64,000 bases of DNA from the NCBI RefSeq assembly GCF_032854445.1, contig NC_088304.1, positions 1,240,001 to 1,304,000 on the forward strand, read 5' to 3'. Made by a program: the position numbers and the translations under genes. Each line of letters opens with the position of its first letter. The stretch's first letter is position 1. Below the pieces are notes generated by a model, which worked only from the letters and a program-made list of their open reading frames with translations, did no database searches and was not told where the DNA came from. This DNA is from Liolophura sinensis (lineage: Eukaryota; Mollusca; Polyplacophora; Chitonida; Chitonidae). Below are positions 1 through 12,403 of this stretch, piece after piece.

Positions 1-3000
1 AAGTCGTACAGAGTGGTTTACTGATTCATGCTATCTTTTACTGAGGAGATCCAGTGGTCTCTGCCTGCCAGAAAGTCGTACAGAACGGTTTACTGATTCA
101 TGCTATCTTTTACTGAGGAGATCAAGTGGTCTCTGCCTGCCAGAAAGTCGTACAGAATGGTTTAGTGATTCATGCTATCTTTTACTGAGGAGATCAAGTG
201 GTCTCTGCCTGCCAGAAAGTCATACAGAATGGTTTAGTGATTCATGCTATCTTTTACTGAGGAGATCAAGTGGTCTCTGCCTACCAGAAAGTCATACAGA
301 ATGGTTTAGTGATTCATGCTATCTTTTACTGAGGAGATCCAGTGGTGTCTGCCTGCCAGAAAGTCGTACAGAATGGTTTAGTGATTCATGCTATCTTTTA
401 CTAAGGAGATCAAGTGGTCTCTGCCTGCCAGAAAGTCGTACAGAATGGTTTAGTGATTCATGCTATCTTTTACTGAGGAGATCCACTGGTTTCTGCCTGC
501 CAGAAAGTCATACAGAATGGTTTACTGATTCATGCTATCTTTTACTGAGGAGATCAAGTGGTCTCTGCCTGCCAGAAAGTCATACAGAATGGTTTAGTGA
601 TTCATGCTATCTTTTACTGAGGAGATCAAGTGGTCTCTGCCTACCAGAAAGTCATACAGAATGGTTTAGTGATTCATGCTATCTTTTACTGAGGAGATCC
701 AGTGGTGTCTGCCTGCCAGAAAGTCGTACAGAATGGTTTAGTGATTCATGCTATCTTTTACTAAGGAGATCAAGTGGTCTCTGCCTGCCAGAAAGTCGTA
801 CAGAATGGTTTAGTGATTCATGCTATCTTTTACTGAGGAGATCAAGTGGTCTCTGCCTGCCAGAAAGTCATACAGAATGGTTTAGTGATTCATGCTATCT
901 TTTACTAAGGAGATCAAGTGGTCTCTGCCTGCCAGAAAGTCATACAGAATGGTTTACTGATTCATGCTATCTTTTACTGAGGAGATCCACTGGTTTCTGC
1001 CTGCCAGAAAGTCATACAGAATGGTTTAGTGATTCATGCTATCTTTTACTGAGGAGATCAAGTGGTCTCTGCCTGCCAGAAAGTCATACAGAATGGTTTA
1101 GTGATTCATGCTATCTTTTACTAAGGAGATCAAGTGGTCTCTGCCTGCCAGAAAGTCATACAGAATGGTTTAGTGATTCATGCTATCTTTTACTGAGGAG
1201 ATCCAGTGGTCTCTGCCTACCAGAAAGTCGTACAGAATGGTTTAGTGATTCATGCTATCTTTTACTGAGGAGATCCAGTGGTCTCTGCCTGCCAGAAAGT
1301 CGTACAGAATGGTTTAGTGATTCATGCTATCTTTTACTGAGGAGCTCCAGTGGTCTCTGCCTGCCGGAAAGTCATACAGAATGGTTTAGTGATTCATGCT
1401 ATCTTTTACTGAGGAGATCCAGTGGTCTCTGCCTGCCAGAAAGTCGTGCAGAATGGTTTAGTGATTCATGCTATCTTTTACTGAGGAGATCCAGTGGTCT
1501 CTGCCTGCCAGAAAGTCGTGCAGAATGGTTTGGTGATTCATGGTATCTTTTACTGAGGAGATCCAGTGGTCTCTGCCTGCCAGAAAGTCATACAGAATGG
1601 TTTAGTGATTCATGGTATCTTTTACTGAGGAGATCCAGTGGTCTCTGCCTGCCAGAAAGTCGTACAGAATGGTTTAGTGATTCATGGTATCTTTTACTGA
1701 GGAGATCCAGTGGTCTCTGCCTGCCAGAAAGTCGTACAGAATGGTTTAGTGATTCATGGTATCTTTTACTGAGGAGATCCAGTGGTCTCTGCCTGCCAGA
1801 AAGTCATACAGAATGGTTTAGTGATTCATGGTATCTTTTACTGAGGAGATCCAGTGGTCTCTGCCTGCCAGAAAGTCGTACAGAATGGTTTAGTGATTCA
1901 TGCTATCTTTTACTGAGGAGATCCAGTGGTCTCTGCCTGCCAGAAAGTCGTACAGAATGGTTTAGTGATTCATGCTATCTTTTACTGAGGAGATCCAGTG
2001 GTCTCTGCCTGCCAGAAAGTCGTACAGAATGGTTTAGTGATTCATGCTATCTTTTACTAAGGAGATCCAGTGGTCTCTGCCTGCCAGAAAGTCGTACAGA
2101 ATGGTTTACTGATTCATGCTATCTTTTACTGAGGAGATCAAGTGGTCTCTGCCTGCCAGAAAGTCGTACAGAATGGTTTAGTGATTCATGCTATCTTTTA
2201 CTGAGGAGATCCAGTGGTCTCTGCCTGCCAGAAAGTCGTACAGAATGGTTTAGTGATTCATGCTATCTTTTACTGAGGAGATCAAGTGGTCTCTGCCTGC
2301 CAGAAAGTTGTACAGAATGGTTTACTGATTCATGCTATCTTTTACTAAGGAGATCCAGTGGTCTCTGCCTGCCAGAAAGTCGTACAGAATGGTTTACTGA
2401 TTCATGCTATCTTTTACTGAGGAGATCCAGTGATCTCTGCCTGCCAGAAAGTCGTACAGAATGGTTTAGTGATTCATGCTATCTTTTACTGAGGAGATCC
2501 AGTGGTCTCTGCCTGCCAGAAAGTCATACAGAATGGTTTACTGATTCATGCTATCTTTTACTCAGGAGATCCAGTGGTCTCTGCCTGCCAGAAAGTCGTA
2601 CAGAATGGTTTAGTGATTCATGCTATCTTTTACTGAGGAGATCCAGTGGTCTCTGCCTGCCAGAAAGTCGTACAGAATGGTTTACTGATTCATGCTATCT
2701 TTTACTGAGGAGATCCAGTGGTCTCTGCCTGCCAGAAAGTCGTACAGAATGGTTTAGTGATTCATGCTATCTTTTACTGAGGAGATCCAGTGGTCTCTGC
2801 CTGCCAGAAAGTCATACAGAATGGTTTAGTGATTCATGCTATCTTTTACTGAGGAGATCCAGTGGTCTCTGCCTGCCAGAAAGTCGTGCAGAATGGTTTA
2901 CTGATTCATGCTATCTTTTACTGAGGAGGTCAAGTGGTCTCTGCCTAATGGTTTAGTGATTCATGGTATCTTTTACTGAGGAGATCAAGTGGTCTCTGCC

Positions 3001-6000
3001 TGCCAGAAAGTCGTGCAGAATGGTTTAGTGATTCATGCTATCTTTTACTGAGAGATCCAGTGGTCTCTGCCTGCCAGAAAGTCATACAGAATGGTTTAGT
3101 GATTCATGCTATCTTTTACTGAGGAGATCAAGTGGTCTCTGCCTGCCAGAAAGTCATACAGAATGGTTTAGTGATTCATGCTATCTTTTACTGAGGAGAT
3201 CAAGTGGTCTCTGCCTGCCAGAAAGTCGTACAGAATGGTTTAGTGATTCATGCTATCTTTTACTGAGGAGATCAAGTGGTCTCTGCCTGCCAGAAAGTCA
3301 AACAGAATGGTTTAGTGATTCATGCTATCTTTTACTGAGGAGATCCACTGGTTTCTGCCTGCCAGAAAGTCATACAGAATGGTTTAGTGATTCATGCTAT
3401 CTTTTTCTGAGGAGATCCAGTGGTCTCTGCCTGCCAGAAAGTCGTACAGAATGGTTTAGTGATTCATGCTATCTTTTACTGAGGAGATCCAGTGGTCTCT
3501 GCCTGCCAGAAAGTCGTACAGAATGGTTTAGTGATTCATGCTATCTTTTACTGAGGAGATCCAGTGGTCTCTGCCTGCCAGAAAGTCGTACAGAACGGTT
3601 AACTGATTCATGCTATCTTTTACTGAGGAGATCCACTGGTTTCTGCCTGCCAGAAAGTCGTGCAGAATGGTTTACTGATTCATGCTATCTTTTACTGAGA
3701 GATCCAGTGGTCTCTGCCTGCCAGAAAGTCATACAGAATGGTTTAGTGATTCATGGTATCTTTTACTGAGGAGATCAAGTGGTCTCTGCCTGCCAGAAAG
3801 TCGTGCAGAATGGTTTAGTGATTCATGCTATCTTTTACTGAGAGATCCAGTGGTCTCTGCCTGCCAGAAAGTCATACAGAATGGTTTAGTGATTCATGCT
3901 ATCTTTTACTGAGGAGATCCAGTGGTCTCTGCCTGCCAGAAAGTCATACAGAATGGTTTAGTGATTCATGCTATCTTTTACTGAGGAGATCAAGTGGTCT
4001 CTGCCTGCCAGAAAGTCGTACAGAATGGTTTAGTGATTCATGCTATCTTTTACTGAGGAGATAAAGTGGTCTCTGCCTGCCAGAAAGTCGTACAGAATGG
4101 TTTAGTGATTCATGCTATCTTTTACTGAGGAGATCCACTGGTTTCTGCCTGCCAGAAAGTCATACAGAATGGTTTAGTGATTCATGCTATCTTTTTCTGA
4201 GGAGATCCAGTGGTCTCTGCCTGCCAGAAAGTCGTACAGAATGGTTTAGTGATTCATGCTATCTTTTACTGAGGAGATCCAGTGGTCTCTGCCTGCCAGA
4301 AAGTCGTACAGGATGGTTTAGTGATTCATGCTATCTTTTACTGAGGAGATCCAGTGGTCTCTGCCTGCCAGAAAGTCGTACAGAACGGTTAACTGATTCA
4401 TGCTATCTTTTACTGAGGAGATCCACTGGTTTCTGCCTGCCAGAAAGTCGTGCAGAATGGTTTACTGATTCATGCTATCTTTTACTGAGGAGATCCAGTG
4501 GTGTCTGGCTGCCAGAAAGTCGTACAGAATGGTTTAATGATTCATGCTATCTTTTACTAAGGAGATCAAGTGGTCTCTGCCTACCGAAATGTCGTACAGA
4601 ACGGTTTACTGATTCATGGTATCTTTTACTGAGGAGATCCACTGGTTTCTGCCTGCCAGAAAGTCATACAGAATGGTTTAGTGATTCATGCTATCTTTTA
4701 CTGAGGAGATCCAGTGGTCTCTGCCTGCCAGAAAGTCATACAGAATGGTTTAGTGATTCATGCTATCTTTTACTGAGGAGATCCAGTGGTCTCTGCCTGC
4801 CAGAAAGTCGTACAGAGTGGTTTAGTGATTCATGCTATCTTTTACTGAGGAGATCCAGTGGTCTCTGCATGCCAGAAAGTCGTACAGAGTGGTTTAGTGA
4901 TTCATGCTATCTTTTACTGAGGAGATCAAGTGGTCTCTGCCTGCTGGAATGTCGTACAGAATGGTTTACTGATTCATGCTATCTTTTACTGAGGAGATCC
5001 ACTGGTTTCTGCCTGCCAGAAGGTCATACAGAATGGTTTAGTGATTCATGCTATCTTTTACTGAGGAGATCAAGTGGTCTCTGCCTGCCAGAAAGTTGTA
5101 CAGAATGGTTTAGTGATTCATGCTATCTTTTACTCTTTAGATCAAGTGGTCTCTGCCTGCCAGAAAGTTGTACAGAATGGTTTACTGATTCATGCTATCT
5201 TTTACTGAGGAGATCAAGTGGTCTCTGCCTGCCAGAAAGTCGTACAGAATGGTTTACTGATTCATGGTATCTTCTACTGAGGAGATCCACTGGTTTCTGC
5301 CTGCCAGAAAGTCATACAGAATGGTTTACTGATTCATGCTATCTTTTACTGAGGAGATCAAGTGGTCTCTGCCTGCCAGAAAGTCATACAGAATGGTTTA
5401 GTGATTCATGCTATCTTTCACTGAGGAGATCAAGTGGTCTCTGCCTGCCGGAATGTCGTACAGAGTGGTTTAGTGATTCATGGTATCTTTTACTAAGGAG
5501 ATCCAGTGGTCTCTGCCTGCCAGAAAGTCGTACAGAATGGTTTAGTGATTCATGCTATCTTTTACTGAGGAGATCCAGTGGTCTCTGCCTGCCAGAAAGT
5601 CGTACAGAATGGTTTAGTGATTCATGCTATCTTTTACTGAGGAGATCCAGTTGTCTCTGCCTGCCAGAAAGTCGTACAGAATGGTTTAGTGATTCATGCT
5701 ATCTTTTACTGAGGAGATCCAGTGGTCTCTGTCTGCCAGAAAGTCGTACAGAATGGTTTAGTGATTCATGCTATCTTTTACTGAGGAGATCCAGTGGTCT
5801 CTGCCTGCCAGAAAGTCGTACAGAATGGTTTAGTGATTCATGCTATCTTTTACTGAGGAGATCAAGTGGTCTCTGCCTGCCAGAAAGTCATACAGAATGG
5901 TTTAGTGATTCATGCTATCTTTTACTGAGGAGATCCAGTGGTCTCTGCCTGCCAGAAAGTCATACAGAATGGTTTAGTGATTCATGCTATCTTTTACTGA

Positions 6001-9000
6001 GGAGATCCAGTGGTCTCTGCCTGCCAGAAAGTCGTACAGAATGGTTTACTGATTCATGCTATCTTTTACTGAGGAGATCCAGTGGTCTCTGCCTGCCAGA
6101 AAGTCATACAGAATGGTTTAGTGATTCATGGTATCTTTTACTGAGGAGATCCAGTGGTCTCTGCCTGCCAGAAAGTCGTACAGAATGGTTTAGTGATTCA
6201 TGCTATCTTTTACTGAGGAGATCCAGTGGTCTCTGCCTGCCAGAAAGTCGTACAGAATGGTTTAGTGATTCATGCTATCTTTTACTGAGAGATCCAGTGG
6301 TCTCTGCCTGCCAGAAAGTCGTACAGAATGGTTTAGCGATTCATGCTATCTTTTACTGAGGAGATCAAGTGGTCTCTGCCTGCCAGAAAGTCGTACAGAA
6401 CGGTTTACTGATTCATGCTATCTTTTACTCAGGAGATCCAGTGGTCTCTGCCTGCCAGAAAGTCATACAGAAGGGTTTAGTGATTCATGGTATCTTTTAC
6501 TGAGGAGATCCAGTGGTCTCTGCCTGCCAGAAAGTCGTACAGAATGGTTTAGTGATTCATGGTATCTTTTACTGAGGAGATCCAGTGGTCTCTGCCTGCC
6601 AGAAAGTCGTACAGAATGGTTTAGTGATTCATGGTATCTTTTACTGAGGAGATCCAGTGGTCTCTGCCTGCCAGAAAGTCGTACAGAATGGTTTAGTGAT
6701 TCATGCTATCTTTTACTGAGGAGATCCAGTGGTCTCTGCCTGCCAGAAAGTCGTACAGAATGGTTTAGTGATTCATGCTATCTTTTACTGAGGAGCTCCA
6801 GTGGTCTCTGCCTGCCAGAAAGTCATACAGAATGGTTTAGTGATTCATGCTATCTTTTACTGAGGAGATCCAGTGGTCTCTGCCTGCCAGAAAGTCGTAC
6901 AGAATGGTTTAGTGATTCATGGTATCTTTTACTGAGGAGATCCAGTGGTCTCTGCCTGCCAGAAAGTCATACAGAATGGTTTAGTGATTCATGGTATCTT
7001 TTACTGAGGAGATCCAGTGGTCTCTGCCTGCCAGAAAGTCGTACAGAATGGTTTACTGATTCATGCTATCTTTTACTGAGGAGATCCAGTGGTCTCTGCC
7101 TGCCAGAAAGTCGTACAGAATGGTTTACTGATTCATGCTATCTTTTACTGAGGAGATCCAGTGGTCTCTGCCTGCCAGAAAGTCGTACAGAATGGTTTAC
7201 TGATTCATGCTATCTTTTACTGAGGAGATCCAGTGGTCTCTGCCTGCCAGAAAGTCGTACAGAATGGTTTAGTGATTCATGCTATCTTTTACTGAGGAGA
7301 TCAAGTGGTCTCTGCCTGCCAGAAAGTCGTACAGAATGGTTTACTGATTCATGCTATCTTTTACTGAGGAGATCCAGTGATCTCTGCCTGCCAGAAAGTC
7401 GTACAGAATGGTTTAGTGATTCATGCTGTCTTTTACTCAGGAGATCCAGTGGTCTCTGCCTGCCAGAAAGTCATACAGAATGGTTTAGTGATTCATGCTA
7501 TCTTTTACTGAGGAGATCCAGTGGTCTCTGCCTGCCAGAAAGTCGTACAGAATGGTTTAGTGATTCATGCTATCTTTTACTGAGGAGATCCAGTGGTCTC
7601 TGCCTGCCAGAAAGTCGTACAGAATGGTTTAGTGATTCATGCTATCTTTTACTGAGGAGATCCAGTGGTCTCTGCCTGCCAGAAAGTCATACAGAATGGT
7701 TTAGTGATTCATGCTATCTTTTACTGAGGAGATCCAGTGGTCTCTGCCTGCCAGAAAGTCGTGCAGAATGGTTTACTGATTCATGCTATCTTTTACTGAG
7801 GAGATCAAGTGGTCTCTGCCTGCCAGAAAGTCATACAGAATGGTTTAGTGATTCATGGTATCTTTTACTGAGGAGATCAAGTGGTCTCTGCCTGCCAGAA
7901 AGTCGTGCAGAATGGTTTAGTGATTCATGCTATCTTTTACTGAGAGATCCAGTGGTCTCTGCCTGGCAGAAAGTCATACAGAATGGTTTAGTGATTCATG
8001 CTATCTTTTACTCAGGAGATCCAGTGGTCTCTGCCTGCCAGAAAGTCATACAGAATTGTTTAGTAATTCATGCTATCTTTTACTGAGGAGATCAAGTGGT
8101 CTCTGCCTGCCAGAAAGTCATACAGAACGGTTTACTGATTCATGCTATCTTTTACTGAGGAGATCCAGTGGTCTCTGCCTACCAGAAAGTCGTACAGAAT
8201 GGTTTACTGATTCATGCTATCTTTTACTGAGGAGATCCAGTGGTCTCTGCCTGCCAGAAAGTCATACAGAATGGTTTAGTGATTCATGCTATCTTTTACT
8301 GAGGAGATCAAGTGGTCTCTGCCTACCGAAATGTCGTACAGAACGGTTTACTGATTCATGCTATCTTTTACTGAGGAGATCCACTGGTTTCTGCCTGCCA
8401 GAAAGTCATACAGAATGGTTTAGTGATTCATGCTATCTTTTACTGAGGAGATCCACTGGTTTCTGCCTGCCAGAAAGTCGTACAGAATGGTTTAGTGATT
8501 CATGCTATCTTTTACTGAGGAGATCCAGTGGTGTCTGCCTGCCAGAAAGTCGTACAGAATGGTTTACTGATTCATGCTATCTTTTACTAAGGAGATCAAG
8601 TGGTCTCTGCCTACTGAAATGTCGTACAGAACGGTTTACTGATTCATGCTATCTTTTACTGAGGAGATCCACTGGTTTCTGCCTGCCAGAAAGTCATACA
8701 GAATGGTTTAGTGATTTATGCTATCTTTTACTGAGGAAATCCAGTGGTCTCTGCCTGCCAGAAAGTCATACAGAATGGTTTAGTGATTCATGCTATCTTT
8801 TACTGAGGAGATCCAGTGGTCTCTGCCTGCCAGAAAGTCGTACAGAGTGGTTTAGTGATTCATGCTATCTTTTACTGAGGAGATCCAGTGGTCTCTGCCT
8901 GCCAGAAAGTCGTACAGAGTGGTTTAGTGATTCATGCTATCTTTTACTGAGGAGATCAAGTGGTCTCTGCCTGCCGGAATGTCGTACAGAATGGTTTACT

Positions 9001-11960
9001 GATTCATGGTATCTTTTACTGTGGAGATCCACTGGTTTCTGCCTGCCAGAAGGTCATACAGAATGGTTTAGTGATTCATGCTATCTTTTACTGAGGAGAT
9101 CAAGTGGTCTCTGCCTGCCAGAAAGTTGTACAGAATGGTTTAGTGATTCATGCTATCTTTTACTCTTTAGATCAAGTGGTCTCTGCCTGCCAGAAAGTTG
9201 TACAGAATGGTTTACTGATTCATGCTATCTTTTACTGAGGAGATCAAGTGGTCTCTGCCTGCCAGAAAGTCGTACAGAATGGTTTACTGATTCATGGTAT
9301 CTTTTACCGAGGAGATCCACTGGTTTCTGCCTGCCAGAAAGTCATACAGAATGGTTTACTGATTCATGGTATCTTTTACTGAGGAGATCAAGTGGTCTCT
9401 GCCTGCCAGAAAGTCATACAGAATGGTTTAGTGATTCATGCTATCTTTCACTGAGGAGATCCAGTGGTCTCTGCCTGCCGGAATGTCGTACAGAGTGGTT
9501 TAGTGATTCATGGTATCTTTTACTAAGGAGATCCAGTGGTCTCTGCCTGCCAGAAGATCGTACAGAATGGTTTAGTGATTCATGCTATCTTTTACTGAGG
9601 AGATCAAGTGGTCTCCGCCTGCCAGAAAGTCGTACAGAACAGTTTACTGATTCATGCTATCTTTTACTAAGGAGATCAAGTGGTCTCCGCCTGCCAGAAA
9701 GTCGTACAGAACAGTTTACTGATTCATGGTATCTTTTACTGAGGAGATCAAGTGGTCTCTGCCTGCCAGAAAGTCATACAGAACAGTTTACTGATTCATG
9801 CTATCTTTTACTGAGGAGATCAAGTGGTCTCTGCCTGCCAGAAAGTCATACAGAACGCTTTACTGATTCATGCTATCTTTTACTGAGGAGATCAAGTGGT
9901 CTCTGCCTGCCAGAAAGTCGTACAGAACGGTTTACTGATTCATGCTATCTTTCACTGAGGAGATCAAGTGGTCTCTGCCTGCCGGAAAGCCGTACAGAAC
10001 GGTTTAGTGATTCATGCTATCTTTTACTAAGGAGATCAAGTGGTCTCTGCCTGCCAGAAAGCCGTACAGAACGGTTTACTGATTCATGCTATCTTTTACT
10101 GAGGAGATCAAGTGGTCTCTGCCTGCCGGAATGTCATACAGAACGGTTTAGTGATTCATGCTGTCTTTTACTAAGGAGATCCAGTGGTCTCCGCCTGCCA
10201 GAAAGTCGTACAGAATGGTTTACTGATTCATGCTATCTTTCACTGAGGAGATCAAGTGGTCTCTGCCTGCCAGAAAGTCGTACAGAATGGTTTACTGATT
10301 CATGCTATCTTTTACTGAGGAGATCAAGTGGTCTCTGCCTGCCAGAAAGTCGTACAGAATGGTTTACTGATTCATGGTATCTTTTACTGAGGAGATCCAG
10401 TGGTCTCTGCCTGCCAGAAAGTCGTACAGAGTGGTTTAGTGATTCATGCTATCTTTTACTGAGGAGATCAAGTGGTCTCTGCCTGCCAGAAAGTCGTACA
10501 GAATGGTTTAGTGATTCATGGTATCTTTTACTGAGGAGATCCAGTGGTCTCTGCCTGCCAGAAAGTCGTACAGAACAGTTTACTGATTCATGCTATCTTT
10601 TACTAAGGAGATCAAGTGGTCTCCGCCTGCAGGAATGTCGTACAGAGCGGTTTTAGTGATTCATGCTATCTTTTACTGAGGAGATCAAGTGGCCTCTGCC
10701 TGCCAGAAAGTCGTACAGAATGGTTTACTGATTCATGCTATCTTTCACTGAGGAGATCAAGTGGTCTCTGCCTTCCGGAATGTCGTACAGAATGGTTTAC
10801 TGATTCATGCTATCTTTTACTAAGGAGATTAAGTGGCCTCTGCCTGCCGGAATGTCGTACAGAATGGTTTAGTGATTCATGCTATCTTTTACTGAGGAGA
10901 TCAATTGGCCTCTGCCTGCCGGAATGTCGTACAGAACGGTTTACTGATTCATGCTATCTTTTACTGAGGAGATTAAGTGGTCTCTGCCTGCCGGAATGTC
11001 GTACAGAATGGTTTACTGATTCATGCTATCTTTTACTAAGGAGATTAAGTGGTCTCTGCCTGCCAGAAAGTCGTACAGAATGGTTTACTGATTCATGCTA
11101 TCTTTTACTGAGGAGATCAAGTGGTCTCTGCCTGCCAGAAAGTCGTACAGAATGGTTTACTGATTCATGCTATCTTTTACTGAGGAGATCAAGTGGTCTC
11201 TGCCTGCCGGAATGTCGTGCAGAATGGTTTACTGATTCATGCTATCTTTTACTGAGGAGATCAAGTGGTCTCTGCCTGCCAGAAAGTCGTACAGAATGGT
11301 TTACTGATTCATGCTATCTTTTACTAAGGAGATCAAGTGGTCTCCGCCTGCCGGAATGTCGTACAGAACGGTTTACTGATTCATGCTATCTTTTACTGAG
11401 GAGATTAAGTGGTCTCTGCCTGCCAGAAAGTCGTACAGAATGGTTTACTGATTCATGCTATCTTTTACTAAGGAGATCAAGTGGCCTCTGCCTGCCAGAA
11501 GGTCGTGCAGAATGGTTTACTGATTCATGCTATCTTTTACTCTGGAGATCAAGTGGTCTCTGCCTGCCGGAATGTCGTACAGAATGGTTTAGTGATTCAT
11601 GCTATCTTTTACTCAGGAGATCAAGTGGTCTCCGCCTGCCGGAATGTCGTGCAGAATGGTTTACTGATTCATGCTATGTTTTACTAAGGAGATCAAGTGG
11701 CCTCTGCCTGCCAGAAAGTCATACAGAATGGTTTACTGATTCATGCTATCTTTTACTAAGGAGATCAATTGGCCTCTGCCTGCCGGAATGTCGTACAGAA
11801 TGGTTTACTGATTCATGCTATCTTTTACTGAGGAGATCAAGTGGTCTCTGCCTGCCGGAATGTCGTGCAGAATGGTTTACTGATTCATGCTATCTTTTAC
11901 TAAGGAGATCAAGTGGTCTCTGCCTGCAGGAATGTCGTGCAGAATGGTTTACTGATTCAT
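1..11960 (+). repeat. 72-bp tandem satellite array, about 166 monomers
   Basis: Monomers of exactly 72 bp run from the window edge to 11960, where unique sequence begins; the array probably continues upstream. Conserved landmarks in each monomer are agaaagtcgtacagaatggt, ttcatgctatcttttactga and gtggtctctgcctgcc. Variable sites are few and recurrent (cgt/cat, agt/act, tgc/tgg, tcc/tca). Because 72 is a multiple of 3, one + strand frame stays open for long stretches and encodes a 24-residue repeat of the RSSGLCLPES type, up to about 909 codons (7927-10656). Common variants change the amino acid (R/H, S/T, C/W, W/R) at least as often as not, and 2-bp deletions (for example near 3049, 3695, 3840, 6286 and 7941) and a TAA (near 4063) break the frame, so I read it as non-coding. 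Monomers near the 3' end (10.6-11.96 kb) are more diverged, with ggaatgtcg variants, as expected at an array edge. Confidence 0.97.
4500..9570 (+). repeat. Internal duplication of about 4.03 kb within the 72-bp array
   Basis: Rare variants recur in the same order about 4030 bp apart. The unique tactctttag variant occurs at 5131 and at 9161. The run with ccgaaatg or ctgaaatg, then a gaaggtcat monomer and a gaaagttgt monomer occupies about 4500-5540 and again about 8530-9570. The offset equals 56 monomers minus 2 bp, which suits a block duplication with one intervening 2-bp deletion. A shorter five-monomer (360-bp) duplication is visible at 341 and 701 (gtggtgtctgcctg followed by ctaaggagat). 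The array therefore grew by block duplications as well as single-monomer steps. Confidence 0.8.
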
Positions 11961-12189
11961 CCTTCCCTGCTCAAGATGTCCCCATTCCATCAGTTTGGTA
12001 TATTTACCCACTAACAAGTTTGAATGAACCTTTAGTTTGTCTTCTTCATTCTACACACAGAAAGTAATGTTGTATGATAGGGTTTAGTCAATAACCCAGC
12101 AGTTTTCAGTTTGACAGTAATGAAAAGCCTCATTAGCCACCACTGACACCACTGGCACCACTGCCATGCTAAAAGGATCTGAGGAAAAA

Positions 12190-12238
12190 TATATTTGAAA
12201 TATATATATATATATATATATTATATGTGTGTGTGTAT
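12190..12238. repeat. (TA)n(TG)n microsatellite
   Basis: A run of TA dinucleotides passes into TG dinucleotides in the intron just 5' of the first visible PELO exon, about 45 bp before its acceptor. It is a simple repeat with no further content. Confidence 0.9.
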
Positions 12239-12284
12239 TAGCTCAAATAACTAATCAACAATTTTCTTCCCCCTCCGGCCACAG

Positions 12285-12403
12285 GATCAGTTTAATGAGT
12301 ACATGTTCCAGCAGGCCATCAAGTTGGAGTACAAGATACTACTGGAGAACAAGTCCAATTTGTCCTGTCCATTCTTCATCGGGGTTCAAACATGCACTTA
12401 ACG
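12285..12403 (+). CDS. PELO: PELO exon that seeded a tandem array
   Basis: A good acceptor (ccctccggccacag) precedes GATCAG, and a GTGAGT donor follows at 12404. The frame matches pelota from residue DQF through LLENKS. Two single-base deletions relative to the expected coding sequence then throw the last 40 or so bases out of frame. The downstream tandem copies of this exon tail keep the expected frame there (TTTGTCCTCCTCCAT), so the deletions are derived or artefactual. The exon is 119 nt where phase demands 121. Confidence 0.82.

Noticed and set aside
7927-10656. 909-codon repetitive ORF as a protein-coding gene
   Set aside because: It arises from a 72-bp unit being a multiple of 3. Variants are mostly non-synonymous, frame-breaking deletions are common in neighbouring monomers, and no promoter, splice or homology evidence supports it.
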